This document shows positions 10,677 through 23,206 of a stretch of 64,000 nt of DNA, in pieces (the first letter of the stretch is position 1; every line of letters starts with the position of its first letter). This DNA is from Chytriomyces cf. hyalinus JEL632 (lineage: Eukaryota > Chytridiomycota > Chytridiomycetes > Chytridiales > Chytriomycetaceae), in assembly GCA_025435555.1 (NCBI GenBank), contig JAIWWG010000049.1:203795-267794 (forward strand), written 5' to 3'. A program made the translations under genes and the position numbers. The notes beneath the pieces are model-generated. The model had not been told where the DNA came from. It searched no databases and worked only from the letters and a program-made list of their open reading frames with translations.

Positions 10677-12570
10677 TCACGGACCAACAACTTTCGCAGC
10701 ATGACTAATCTCATTCTGCAAGGTGCGGATAAATTCACCCCGCTTCTGCGCAGCGCCAGGCTGTACGCTGTCAATTTTGTACTCTACAGTCAGTGGGAAG
10801 ACTCCATTCGTTCCAGTCAGCGTACTCAAACTCCGCGGGTTGCGCTCTGGATCAATGCGGATTTTGTAAAAGTCATCTGCACAATTTAAAAAAAGCTTCT
10901 CCGTCAGTCATTGAAACACGGCTCGTAAAAGCAAAACACTCAACTGCCGGTATCTTCACAGTCAACAATGTCCAGCAAGTCGATCCATCTCAGAAACCTG
11001 AATTGCTTCGCAGTGCTATCCGCAGATCCACCAGAACCTCCCGGCCGATTTCCCAACAGAGAACCCACTCCCATCGTCCTTTTCCCTTCATACACCACCA
11101 CCATGATCAAATCACTACACAGAAACAAGCGATACCGGACGCTTCGGCTGTCCACTGCATCAATGTTGAGCAAACAACGACGCTTTTCTGTAATTAGGTT
11201 CGGCGGGCAATTGAGCGTCTGCTGGAACGCTTGAAACAGTTGATGAGCGTGTTGGATTCCCTCCATTTTTTGATTGACGGCCAGAGCAATACTCGACACG
11301 GTTTCGATCGCTTGCTTAATGAGTGGTTTATCAGGGTGGTTATCGGGAGTTCGCTTTTCGAGTTCTGAAGGTGTGCGCAGTGTGTGAGCACAGCCACAAA
11401 AAATGGAATCGAAACTTGAAAAAAAAAAATTAGCAACCTCGTAACAGCAGTGGATATCTCGTCATTCTCTGCATCGGTCGCAGGAGCAGCTCTTTCAAAT
11501 CCGTAAACTTGGTTTCACGCGACTTTGTACATTGGATCAAAAAGTCTTTGAATTTGGGAAATTTCTCCTGCTGATCTTCGATTGTTTTATCTGCCGTTTG
11601 GCGGTTGTTGATGTATTGAATGTAGTTTGAGTGGATGGAATCTTTCTGTAGATTGGAAGAAACGGGAGCAAACGTGAGCATCCCGAGAGAGCTTGTTCAA
11701 AAAGTTCAAAAATTTTACGTGTTCAAGAAAAATGTGAGCGATGGTTGAATCTGAGGCGGACCAGTTGTCGATGGAGCATATTTCTTCGAGCTGGGTCAGA
11801 ATGAGTTGATGCAGCTGGAACAGGTTCTCTGTGTCGTAATATAATTCGTGAGTTCGTGTTCAGTTTGTTGAACAGGGACGGCATCCCCCACAACTGAATG
11901 GCTCACCCATTCCGTCAAAGATTTGTTTGATGGAAAACGAACTAAGGATTTCCATCTCGACCAACTTCTTTTGAATCACCTGTGTACAAATATATAATGT
12001 TGCTAAGCTTCACGATGCCCGCCACAAGAAAAAAAAAAAAACGTCAATAGTAAACGTACATTCTTGACGATATTCAGTTCGTGGAAATAGGTCTGCTCCG
12101 TTGTGAGAATCTCAAACACAATATATCCACGCTTGGAGCCTTCGCCGGACGGATCGTGGATGATGACGTTTTCTAATGTTTGCGGACCGGTCTATCCACA
12201 GTATGCGCGCAATCAGCGGCCGTTTCGATGAACTGGTTGAGGAAGGTAGGGGACTCACTGATCCTGGGTCGATGGCTGAGATCCAGGAGATTGGTGTTGA
12301 GGTCCAGTCCCAGGCGTCCTTTAAACAAAACAAGTTAGCTTCGATGGATCATATTGATGTGATCAGGCAGAGGGAGTAACCTCGGGAATGGTTCCAGCAA
12401 TGGCGTCAATCAGATGTGGGGTGAGCAGCACCATCGCATCAGCCGAGTAGAGCGGCGAACGCAGCAGAGGCGGGTCTGTAACAGTGTTAACGAGAGACAG
12501 AAGGAAGAAGAAACAGAAGATGCGCACCCATCAGTTCATCAGGCAGCGACGCAATGTTGATGTCGCCCAT
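10677..12570 (-). CDS. Rho guanine nucleotide exchange factor (DH-PH)
   Basis: Activator of Rho-family GTPases acting at membranes and on actin. Transcribed from ATG 12570 through at least eight short exons. The DH domain runs from FEILTTEQTYFHELNIVKN (about 12060-12110) to LKELLLRPMQRMTRYPLLLRG (about 11450), the classic conserved helix of Dbl proteins. A PH domain follows (RCLLNIDAVDSRSVRYRLFLCSDLIMVVVYEG, 11050-11160). The C-terminus ends at TGA 10677. The join between the second and third exons (about 12300-12380) does not keep phase with ordinary GT-AG sites, so exon 3 may be mis-set or the gene may carry a small indel. The start lies 75 bp from the divergent PP2A start codon. Confidence 0.8.
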
Positions 12571-12645
12571 GTTTTGCGAATGATAAATAGCGCCATTTTA
12601 TAAACACTTAAATTGTCTCAGGCCGTAAAATATAAACACAATAAA
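12571..12645. promoter_or_regulatory. bidirectional promoter, RhoGEF / PP2A
   Basis: Only 75 bp separate the two start codons. The interval is AT-rich, with TATA-like runs (TTTTATAAAC and AAATATAAAC), and must hold both core promoters or overlap the 5' UTRs. Confidence 0.55.
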
Positions 12646-13941
<1,296 letters not shown>

Positions 13942-14478
13942 ACGATTATCTGCAGGCTTTTTCTCTCATGGGGGTTGGAGTATCCAGCTTTCTATTTCCT
14001 GCATCCATTAAAAATTCAGCGAAAAGAAGGGGGATCTTGAATTGTTTTTTGAAGTGTTTTTCATTTCTTTTTTGTTATAGTTGCCGATGGATGAGCGTGT
14101 TAAGATGATTTGTTGTAATACCATTATTTACGTCGTACGTTGAACTGACGCTTATCGCAAATGCCGTACGTGGTTGTGTGTCTGATTCAAGAACGCCGCG
14201 CGTGATCCAAGCGGCTGAGCAATATTTTATGGTTTGTTTATGTGGGGGGACCCTTGTGGGTCTTTCAAAGGGGATCGCATTCACACAAGAAAAAAAGGAA
14301 GAAAACCCCCCAGCGTCACATACACACACAACACATTGTTTTTTAAAAAAGAAGTCATTTCCCACACACGCGGGCCTCACGCAAGCATTCATCTTCAAAA
14401 CAATAGCCTCGCTCTAGCAACTCCTCTCCTTCATAAAAGAGTCGCCCAGTTCCTCGCTTTCCAAGCAACATAAATCAT
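13942..14478. other. intergenic region / PP2A 3' region
   Basis: No gene seen. It contains poly-T and CA-rich stretches and the probable 3' UTR of the PP2A gene. Confidence 0.5.
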
Positions 14479-15855
14479 ATGACCATCGTGACTGTGACCA
14501 ACTGTCTGCGCGTTGGGTCCGAATGCGTGCAAGATCTTGGGGACTTGTTTAAGCAGGTTTGGCGTTTTGGCGTTGATCGTGATCTGTTTACTCAAGTTCA
14601 CACAACATCCCCAACTTATGATAGGCAAAAGATCTCCCTGGATTCGTACGCATCAACTTTAGCGCTGCAGACAAAAATTCGAGCACGATTCAATTCAAAA
14701 GGTAAACAACAAATCACATCGATCTCCTTCAACACACACTTGTGAATTTAACCGATACAAATAATACCTGACCACAACAACAACATAGCGCACACGACGC
14801 CGCACTTGCCCTCGTCACTTCCATGACAGACATCCGCGACGTCTCGTTCCACAGTGTACCCGCCAACAAGAGTGAAGCGAATCCGCCGCCCTTGCGCCAA
14901 ACTGCGAAGCCATCTCAAGTGCTGTATGTGCGCATGATGAAGGGCATGACTCCAGATGGCTTGCGCAAGATTGTCGAGTCCTTGGACGGCTTCACTCAGT
15001 TTCAGGTACTTGTTTACCATGCATTATTTTGTTTCTTTTGACAAATTCCAGTGACTGACAAACTACACAACACAAAAAAGCACGCAAAAACATTTGGTAA
15101 AATCTATTTCGTGTCCGAGAAACACGCAGCAAACGCGTCTCAGCGGCTTTGGACCGAGACCAACATTTACGCGTTTTTCCATCACATGAAGAGCGATATG
15201 GATGCGGACTCTTCGGGTCCTGGTGTCCCGGGATTGGGACAGGATGCAGGATCGACCACTGTGCATGTTCAGTCGCTGGACCGTGACTTTTCTGGGCTGT
15301 ATAAACTGTTTTTGGAGCTGCCGGGAGGCTCGCGAATTGGTAGCAAACTGACATTGAGAAACAATCCCACTGACTTCAATCAACTGACCTCTATCTACTA
15401 CAGGATACCACAAAAACTACATTTTCCTTTGCTTCGACACACACAAGTCTGCCAAAACGGCCGTGTCGCACATCAACACAACCACATACATGAAGGCACG
15501 CACCGTCGAGTTTGACTACTCTCCCCACTTTACTCCAGGCTCGCTTGGGATCCCAGGGAAAACTGTTCGCATGAATTTCATTACTGTTTTGTGAGTTCTT
15601 TTTTCTATATTCGGTTTGCCACTATCATGAACTCTGAAACCATTTTGGATGCAAACCCCCAGCCCAAAGGAAAGCGAGATCCACCAAGTGTTTGCAACGT
15701 ATGCAGGCTTCGAACGGCTCCATTACACTTCTAAAAAATGTTGGGCCACGTTCTCGAGTGTGACTGCGGCGACAGAGTGCTTGAAGCATTTCAACCAGTA
15801 TACCAACATCAAGGTTGTCTTTTGTAACAAGTTGTCAAGCGACGGGAGGCGTTAA
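14479..15855 (+). CDS. RNA-binding protein with three RRM-like folds
   Basis: Five exons (14479-14701, 14830-15005, 15081-15339, 15404-15590, 15663-15855) join in frame to about 345 residues. The first RRM starts at VLYVRMMKGMTPDGLRKIVE and includes the RNP1-like FGKIYFVSEKHAANAS. The second contains NYIFLCFDTHKSAKTAVSHI. The third runs from TVRMNFITVLPKESEIHQVF to CWATFSSVTAATECLKHF. The RNP motifs are degenerate, as in SPOC/Spen-type or atypical RRMs, so RNA binding is inferred from the fold pattern. The first intron (128 bp) is longer than its neighbours, so its acceptor is less certain. I do not recognise the orthologue. Confidence 0.65.
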
Positions 15856-15967
15856 AAACGCGTGCGGCAAAGTGACAGTTTTGATATTTGCTTGGCTGTT
15901 TCTGATTCTGCATTTTACGTATTTATCTTGGCTGTTGTTCAAAAAAACCTGTAAAATAAACAAACAC

Positions 15968-16636
15968 ATGACCAATCCAGACGCCCTGGCAATATTGCAA
16001 AGCTTTCTCGTGTCTTGGTCTCCCAACCCAACTCCTCTAGAAACCCACTACAGATCCCTCGGGTTTATGCGCACGGCATCAACAGTTTTCTCACACTCCC
16101 TGATAACCAATGCTCAGCAAAGAATCCTTGCAACCCAACTTGCCCAGGCATTCGATGCGAAAAACAATCCACGATCCACGCTGAGTGTCGGCGCACGTGC
16201 CCTTTCTAAACATTACGAGAGGAGAGAGGCGTTCTTCAAGTCGTCCAACAGTGATGTCAGCAGCAGCAACAGCAACAGCAGCAACAACAGCATATCAGGC
16301 ATTTTTGACACCGCCGACGCCAAAGAAGAGAAGCTGCATCCGCATTGGTCAAGGCCCACTGGAACAGACGCTGATAAGAATGGAATGGCGCGTGCGCATT
16401 TGATTCATCTTTTGGAACTGTTTGATCGCAAAGGTAATGAGGAGAGTAGGCGGGCGTTGTGCTGGAAGAATATCCACCTGATCCATCCAAACGACACTTG
16501 CATAATCGAGATACGGGACAGAGCGACGCTGCATGGGATGAGATGGACAGTGTTTTTTGAGAGAGTTGGTGTGGATGGAGAGAGGGATCTCGATGGCGAG
16601 TATCGGTTAGAATTCAGGGGGTTCTTGGAGCCGTGA
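15968..16636 (+). CDS. hypothetical protein, 222 aa
   Basis: Single-exon ORF from ATG 15968. The N-terminus is helical. A Ser/Asn-rich stretch lies around residues 95-110, encoded by imperfect CAG/CAA repeats at 16259-16290. The C-terminal region is charged, with possible beta strands (RWTVFFERV, EYRLEFRGF). No family recognised. It lies 112 bp downstream of the RRM gene on the same strand and converges with the next gene, with 68 bp between stop codons. Confidence 0.6.
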   Translation: MTNPDALAILQSFLVSWSPNPTPLETHYRSLGFMRTASTVFSHSLITNAQQRILATQLAQAFDAKNNPRSTLSVGARALSKHYERREAFFKSSNSDVSSSNSNSSNNSISGIFDTADAKEEKLHPHWSRPTGTDADKNGMARAHLIHLLELFDRKGNEESRRALCWKNIHLIHPNDTCIIEIRDRATLHGMRWTVFFERVGVDGERDLDGEYRLEFRGFLEP

Positions 16637-16704
16637 GAGAGAGTCAAAGAGGAATGCGAGTTTTTTAGGAATGCGAGTTTTTTATTTCCAAATGGAGCGC
16701 ATGA

Positions 16705-17388
16705 TCAGAACCATTTGCGCTTCGGCCGACTATCGCTGTTATCATTTACAAAGATGCTGCGACCTTGTCGCCCGTAGAAACCCCTCCGGAATACGCTGTT
16801 TGTGTCGTATTTCTCCTCATGGATAACGCCGTTTCCCCATGCATTGGCAACAATGGCTTCCTGAACCGGCACCTGCTCCATCCGATACGTGACACTCGGT
16901 TGCACAGGGTTGCGGATGGCTTCCGTGCTCGCGCCGGGGTAACCGGCGTTAGCGTACTGCGCCGTCTTGCGAGGTGGCAAGCTATGGTGCGCCACCATGG
17001 CTTGTGCGGTGCCGTTGACAGTGTAGATTGGGATCCACGGGCTAGGATTCCCCTGGACAATGATCACTTGCTGCGGTTGAAGCCAGGGTTGTTGTTGTTG
17101 GATGTATTGTGGGGCGTTGGGGTACTGCTTCTGCTGATCGTAATAGTGAGGCAGTGCCACCGGCTGGGCTGGGTAAGGAGCGTATTCGGGCAGTTCGCTT
17201 CGTGGCGGTTGATACTGGTCTTGCTGGGCGAGTTGGACGGCCATTTGGTGGTCTCTTTCTTCCTGCGCAAGGAGCCGGGCGTGTTCATCGTCAGTTGGCA
17301 TTTGGTGGTAGTGTTTCCAGGCAAATTTTGCTGTGGGGAAGGAAAAACGAGGCACCTGTTTACCTGGCACGTGCTCGGCAGCATGCAA
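16705..17388 (-). CDS. Gln/Pro/Tyr-rich hypothetical protein
   Basis: The open frame ends at TGA 16705. It begins with a helical DDEHARLLAQEERDHQMAVQ segment resembling a ubiquitin-interacting or similar helix. A long Q/P/Y-rich low-complexity region follows, then a basic tail ending RPKRKWF. The frame opens at a TTG codon, so either translation starts at the internal ATG at 17301 (198 residues) or an upstream exon is missing. A 33-bp stretch at about 17335-17367 has intron-like ends but is in frame and probably too short to be an intron. Composition suggests an adaptor or condensate-type protein; the function is unknown. Confidence 0.5.
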   Translation of the reverse strand: MHAAEHVPGKQVPRFSFPTAKFAWKHYHQMPTDDEHARLLAQEERDHQMAVQLAQQDQYQPPRSELPEYAPYPAQPVALPHYYDQQKQYPNAPQYIQQQQPWLQPQQVIIVQGNPSPWIPIYTVNGTAQAMVAHHSLPPRKTAQYANAGYPGASTEAIRNPVQPSVTYRMEQVPVQEAIVANAWGNGVIHEEKYDTNSVFRRGFYGRQGRSIFVNDNSDSRPKRKWF

Positions 17389-17479
17389 TGCCTCTTCCCG
17401 CCTATCTCAACTTCGAGAAGCCATGCGCGGCTAGTCATCATGCATCACGATAAAAAGTCCTACGTGCACTTGCCATGTT

Positions 17480-17600
17480 TATTTCCCACCAAAACTTGCC
17501 AGTTCAGATCCAGCTTCATCAGCAAATAATACAATTGAGAATAGGCAGCACCCCCAAAAGCAGCTGCAGTCACAAACCTTACACTTGACTTCAGGCCATG
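17480..17600 (-). pseudogene. tail-exon copy of the 19.8-20.9 kb membrane gene
   Basis: The minus strand has a PEVK...VC junction, a hydrophobic stretch and ELASFGGK. This parallels the last exon of the gene at 19839 onward (RPEVKKK, hydrophobic segment, QASFGGK). The noncoding motif CCCACCAAAACTTGC is also shared. It looks like a duplicated 3' fragment. Confidence 0.5.
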
Positions 17601-17630
17601 TATGCGCTGTCATGAGGACTTTTCACAGCC

Positions 17631-18103
17631 CTAAAACCCAAACATGTCACACGACTTAACGACCAAATCAATCTCATCGCTCCATGTGTCTCCCACACAG
17701 ATATCGCCGTTTCCAAATTGTTCGTCTGCGTGTTCGTTCAGGACTTCCTTCAACCTCTGCTGGGCAGCTGCTTTCGTGTAAAACACTCCAATCACCTGCA
17801 AATTTGGCGAAAACGTCAGAATCAATAAGCAACTTATGAATCAAGTGTCAAGAGCATGAATTTTTTTGAACTCACATCTAGCCTGTCCCAATCGTTCCCC
17901 TCATCGTCTTGGACACCATCGTGCGGAATCCAGAGCAGAACATGTGGATCTGCCGTTGGCTTACACCCGTGACGCGCATTTTGTGCTGCAGAACCTTCTT
18001 CGTTGAACGCGATCGATCGCATGTTTGCCAGTGATTCCGACACACTTGCGCAGAAGCAGTTTTGCAACTCCAAAACCATCCTCAAAAAGGCCGTGATATG
18101 CAT
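17631..18103 (-). CDS. small two-exon protein, intact member of a local repeat family
   Basis: Exons 17876-18103 and 17631-17795 splice with GTGAGT...TTTGCAG in phase 0, giving 130 residues. Exon 1 ends with PHVLLWIPHDGV...DWDRLD. Exon 2 begins VIGVFYTKAAAQQRLKEVL and ends DEIDLVVKSCDMFGF. The same two halves recur upstream in degenerate form (18437-19620). This is the only copy without stops or shifts. No known domain was recognised. The Trp/Asp-rich module followed by an amphipathic helix is the visible structure. Confidence 0.5.
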
Positions 18104-18289
18104 GAATAAACTACAATGCCGTCAGTTTTTTAAAGAACATGATGGCTGATACGGTTGAGGCAACGCGAATAAAACGTGACACAACTTAATTGAAAACAAT
18201 GCGTACACATTCACTTGTTAAAGACGCATTTGCTGTGCGTTTATTTCGTCTGTATGCATCGGCGATCCCAGCAATGTTCATGCCCAGCC

Positions 18290-18425
18290 TCAAAAAGAAA
18301 TAAGAAACATACAACACCACAAGACAGGTCTAAACTTTTTTTTCAATTCAGGGAGCTTGAATATTTCTATCGAATTTGGTTTTGGATCAGATTCTTCCCG
18401 ACCAGATGCTACCTGTGGTGCTACC
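18290..18425 (-). pseudogene. second tail-exon copy of the 19.8-20.9 kb gene
   Basis: The minus strand reads SDPKPNSIEIFKLPELKKK and then a hydrophobic stretch. It aligns with VSKPNSIEASKRPEVKKK of the gene at 19.8-20.9 kb. It follows directly after the end of the exon-repeat array and lacks the rest of the gene. Confidence 0.5.
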
Positions 18426-18436
18426 ACGATGACAAA

Positions 18437-19620
18437 TCACAACCCCTCAAACCCAAACATCTCACACGGCTTCACCACCCAATCCATCTCATCATCGCAT
18501 GAGTCGTATTCTTCGTCTTCGCATGTCAGCTCTTTTCTCCTCGGCAGCTTCTTCCGTGGAGAACACACCAATCACCTATAAGGTAAGGCGGGAAGGAATA
18601 AAGTCAAAATGGAACAAGCAAGGCTCCTTGGCGCGCCAAGTGCACGAAAATTTTGGACTCACTTCTAGATCATCCCATTCGTCCTCCTCGTCGTCCTCAC
18701 AACGATCTTCGGATGGAATGCACAGCAACACATGTGGCTTCGTCTCCGACCTCACGGCAAAAGGCGCCCCATATAGGACCTGCTGCGGTGCCCCAAATCC
18801 AAACATGGTGCACCCCTTCACCACCAAACCAATCCTGTCGCCCCATGAGGCTCTCAAACAGATGTTATCGTATCCGAATGATGCATTTGCGTCCATCAGT
18901 GCCTCCTTCTTCTTGTTGGCAGCTTTTTCCTGGAGAATACACCTATCACCTGTAAAAATGTTGAGCGAATCAAGTCAGAGTGAATAATCTGTTTACACGT
19001 CCATGTGCAATGGACTTTTTTTTCGACTCACGTCTAGATTATCCCATTCGCTCCGTTCGTCGTCTGGACAACGATCACCTTCAATCCAGAGCACAACATG
19101 TGGGTCAATTTTTGGCTTCTGCCTTATCGGCCCTAAAATAGCAGGCGCGGGAGAACACCCCCTAGCGATTGTTCATCCACCACTGTCGTGCTCATCAATC
19201 AGCTCCAGCCTCCTCGGCCGCTTCTTTCGTGGGAAACACACCAACCGCCTGTCAAATCGATTTCACCACGCAAAAATATTATGTTAATAGCATGATCAAG
19301 CGACGTATAATCAAGTGTTTTTGAATTCTTGACTTTACCTCTAGTTCGTCCCAATAATTCCCCTCCCTTGGCTCCATCCCTTAGTGTGAAACCCAGAGAA
19401 GAACATGCGGCTGCTCCCTCACTTTCTTTGGCCTCACAACAGCAGGCACAGGCATAGGCCCACATTCGGTTTCTCCGTATGATCGGATCTGCTTTGGTGC
19501 TGGCTGAGTGGCGGATGATGGAGCGGGTTGTTTCAGAGTGTGAGGAAGTGCGTTGTGGGACGGTGGTAGAGAATCTGCCTCGTCATCGGAAATGATGATA
19601 ACGGTGTTGCCTGAGAGCAT
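18437..19620 (-). pseudogene. exon-repeat array related to the 17.6-18.1 kb gene
   Basis: Starting at ATG 19620 (MLSGNTVIIISDDEAD), at least four modules recur. The first half ends PHVLLW...W(D)xLE followed by a GTGAGT-like donor. An intron of 60-100 bp follows, then a second half beginning V(I/V)GVF.(T/R)K.AA. The W-D half occurs at about 19340-19460, 19040-19110 and 18668-18740. The GVF half occurs at about 19220-19250, 18925-18955 and 18500-18580. There is an in-frame stop after LLWVSH (about 19381), a stop in the 19.2 kb module and apparent +/-1 shifts in the others. One shift could be avoided by an alternative acceptor at about 18935. Probably a decaying gene. Confidence 0.5.
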
Positions 19621-19838
19621 TCGATTCTGGTTGCGATGGTAACTTTCTTTTTAATAAATATTGCGTGGCTTGTGAGTATAAACAGCAACACGCGCCATTT
19701 TGTTACTATCGTCATACGCGTACTCCCATGTCATATACTTCGCTGTATACTTCGCTGTATGGTGCGAAAATGCGAAGGCTAATTACAACCAATGCGTACA
19801 CATACACTCATTGAAGATGCATTGGCTACGCGTTTATT

Positions 19839-20880
19839 TCATCTTTCAAGATCGACTTTCCCACCAAAACTTGCTTGTTCATGTCGAGCTTCATAAAAAA
19901 GATAATCAAACAGATTAAGAATAATGCACACACCCCCTAAAAAAAACACAACACAAACCTTCTTTTTAACTTCAGGGCGTTTAGATGCTTCTATAGAATT
20001 TGGCTTGGACACAGACACCGCCCCTCCATCGTCTGTGTATACTTTCGAATGTGGCTGTGTATAGTATGGAAGTGCAGTATTAAAAGGATCGCGTTTCCAT
20101 TGACGAAAATGGTAAATGACTCACATCGGCATTCAAAGAACTTTCATTGTACATGTGAGGCTTCGAAGCGGGATCCCATTGTGGCTTAACAGGTTCTTTA
20201 TACAGTCGCGCAAGTGCCAGATTTGCGTCGTCCATTTTGCGGTAAATTCCAGTCTAACGAAAAAATGTAAGGAACGCACGAAGGATTATTGTGATGTTTT
20301 TACAAACAGTTACCTTTTGCCATGGGCCTGGTGATGTGTCAGACTCAATGTCTCCGTGGTATTGCGCTGCTGTTGGGAGAATTCGAAAGTCGCCCGTCGC
20401 AAATGCGCGCGAAAGAGTTTTGAACTTTCGCAAGTATCTGAGAGGTGACTAAAGTTAGCAACGGACGTCAGCGAAAGCGACAAGTGTCTTTCTTAACAAA
20501 TTTCCTCTCTCAAATTCAAGTTTACGCTCTGCAGAAATGTCTGCGCCGGGCATATCTGGTTTTGCCTGTGAATAAAAGGCGATGAGAGCAAGTTCTGTCT
20601 GTTGGACCGAGCGCATACATCTCTGTCTGGAATGACGCTTCTCAGTACAGAAGGTTTCGCTGCCATTTTCGCAATGATCGTGTTGGCCGTGGCACTGCAA
20701 ATCAACAGCAGTGACTCCATCAATCCATCAAATAATGAAGCTGAATCATTTTCTCCTTACTCTTGTCTTTTGGGTTTCTCTGTGGTAATGCTGTCAAGTT
20801 TTGGCAGCTTTCTCCCTCGCTCTTTTCGATTTTGGCGTGCGCGCGACAAGAGGAACTCTTCGAACGTGTTTGTCTGATGC
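19839..20880 (-). CDS. hypothetical protein with one C-terminal membrane segment
   Basis: Supported exons in order: MRSVQQTELALIAFYSQAKP...RGN (20616 down), YLRKFKTLSRAFATGDFRIL...GPWQK, TGIYRKMDDANLALARLYKE...SLNAD, and PHSKVYTDDGGAVSV...RPEVKKK. The last continues into VCVVFFLGGVCIILNLFDYLF and ends QASFGGKVDLER at 19839. Splices are in frame with TCTCAG and TACACAG acceptors. An upstream exon may exist to about 20880. The layout is a soluble N-terminus with a single C-terminal transmembrane helix and a short tail. No family recognised. Its last exon is copied twice in the flanking array. Confidence 0.5.
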
Positions 20881-20919
20881 AAAATGATCAGTCAACATTG
20901 GGTATTTTGAAGATGCCAA

Positions 20920-23140
20920 TCACAGTTGTACCATCGCAACGTATTCCTCCGTCCTTCGCGCAACTTCCTTCTCCATAAACTCTGCAAACTTTTCCCTCTC
21001 CTTGAGCCGCTTCACCAACACTTGGTTCTCGCCAATCAATGAATCATAACGAATCGAAAGCTGCTCAAACTCGACATGCAAGTCGGTTGTTTCTCTTGAA
21101 ATGCGTTTGATCATGTTTTCGATTGAGTTTCCGCCCTCGCCTTTCGCGTTTAGATTGAGGCGGATCACTTTGTGGCGCAAGTGTTCCTTTTCTTGGCTTA
21201 GCGCGGATATTTGGGTTTGACAGTCTGCGAGTTTCATCTGAAGAACTATATTGTCATTGAAACATCGTTTAAAAAATCTCTCTGTTGATGGAACACACAC
21301 CTCATAGTCAGTCTCCATCTTTAACCGATTCTCTTCGCGGTCGTTCAACAGCTTAATCTTTGAATCAATGGTCCCAAGCAGTTCGCGAATACGTGTTTCG
21401 AGGGTCTTCAAATGCGCTTGCAGTTTTTCGCATTTGGATTCCAAGTTGATGTTTTGGCGTTGCAGCAACGAAATGAGATTCTTTTGCTCCGACTCTTGGT
21501 CGGATTTGACCATGTCGATTTCGCGTGCGTGGTCTTTACGGAGGTTTTCAATGTCCTAAAAAACAAGAAATAAATAGAAAATAAAAACAAAACAAAATTA
21601 CTATACCAGCTCATGTTTCTGCATCAACGTTTGCAAATCGGAGCCTTCAATTAGATTCATAATCTTGGCATCCTTCGACACCATCATGTCTGCATAAAAC
21701 TTGTCCTTGGCCTGAATCACGTACATGATTTCATGCTCAAACTTGACAGCCTGGAGAGACAGCTCGTCTTCGAGTTTTGATATTTCCGAGCTGAACATGT
21801 ATTCTGTCGCGATTCGGTACTCTTCAAACTGGGACTGCATTGAGTGGAGGAGGGCCTGTATAAAAAAGTAGAGTTATCTCAGTGGTTGTTCCCGTTGTTG
21901 TTGTGTGGCTTACTCACGCCATACTCGTTCGCAAGCCGCTTCTTTTCTTCAAAATGCGTCAATTTCGCGCTTTCGAAGGCGGATTTCAAGTCATTGTATT
22001 CGCCTTGATAACTGCGTCGGAAAGACTCGTTCTCCAGTTTCGTCACTTGGATAAACTCTTCGTATTCTTTGCGAATCCCGTCAATCAGCGCTTCAACGCC
22101 CTGCACTTGATTCTGAAGCTCATTGTGCTTTCGGTCTGCGTCTGTGGCCATTTCAATCGCCTGTTTTTTCATGATTGCGATTGTTCCGTCTTTGATCTCA
22201 AGCTCGATTCGCAAGTCGGTAATGTCGCTGGGCGCCTTCTCCTCGAGTTCTGAATAACTATAATGAGCATCATTTGAAACCCCACCAAAGGTTCACAGTA
22301 GGAACGCGTCTATCAATCTTACTTGCATTTAGAACCTCGGCCTCTTTCAAAGCGGTGGTTCGAAAGTTTCGAAGTTCGCTCACTTCCACCTTCAATTCCT
22401 GAATTTCCTTCTTTTGCGCGACTTTGTCCCAACATCAAAACAAGAGTCAGTGCGTACAAACTTTTTACGCAACCATACTTTTCAAACTAACCTGTAACGG
22501 TCGATTGATCATCCAACGCAATCTTGACATCCACCAACTCATCGCTCAGTTGCTTCATTTCGGAAATCTTACGCTCGAGCGCGAATAAAAGTTCCTGATG
22601 CTCTTTGGTGGATACATGAGGATGTGCGGCGTGATGGGGGCCTCCCGTTTTTTCTTTATCTTCGGCCTTTTTGGCGTCCTTTGTGTGTGCCCAAAAACTA
22701 ATGAGTGGTTCATAAACGCGAGTTGAATAGAAATTGCAGCAAACCGGATCCGGCGTTGATTTTGCCGATTTTTTGGCAGCCGGCGTTGCCGAAGTCTGTC
22801 ATATCGAAGGGCAATCAGAAGTCAGATGATAAACTTTCCAAGGGGAATGATCACCAATGGACGCGAAGAAGTTGCAGCGGTAGAACCGCGTTCTGATGGC
22901 AAAGCACTATTGTTGACACTTGAAATATCCAGCCTCACTTTCAAGGTCCGTATCTCTTCTTCTGCTGCTTCATTTTGGATGGTCCGATTGAACAGCTGAT
23001 GTTTCGTTTTTCAGTCACGCGATCGCAAATTCCAAAGAAAAGCAAGATTTCACCTCGCGTTGCAGCGCGTTCAGCTTCAATCTGAGATCGTTGTTTTCTC
23101 GAAACAAGGTGTGCAGAAAGTCAACGTCTTCCTTCTCCAT
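20920..23140 (-). CDS. long coiled-coil protein, probably ciliary / basal body
   Basis: The start is MEKEDVDFLHTLFRENNDLR at 23140 and the stop is at 20920, with about nine exons. Nearly the whole product is heptad-rich coiled coil. The exception is a Ser/Thr/Lys-rich segment near residues 60-110, which ends in HHAAHPHVSTKEHQELLFAL. A highly regular central block reads KFEHEIMYVIQAKDKFYADM, then KDAKIMNLIEGSDLQTLMQK. This unbroken central conservation is typical of axonemal or basal-body coiled-coil proteins. I could not name the orthologue with confidence. It shares a 66-bp promoter with a divergent WD40 gene. The ciliary role is inferred from style and neighbours only. Confidence 0.6.
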
Positions 23141-23206
23141 TTTTGAATGATAGAAAGTGATTGACAAATTTCCTTTGAACACTATAAATAAATACAACTA
23201 AAAATA
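23141..23206. promoter_or_regulatory. bidirectional promoter, coiled-coil / WD40 genes
   Basis: 66 bp lie between divergent start codons, with the AT-rich core ACTATAAATAAATAC. Joint regulation of the two genes is likely. Confidence 0.5.

Noticed and set aside
16765-17529. 254-codon plus-strand ORF
   Set aside because: Antisense of the Gln-rich gene. Its hydrophobic composition arises from complementing CAG/CAA codons.
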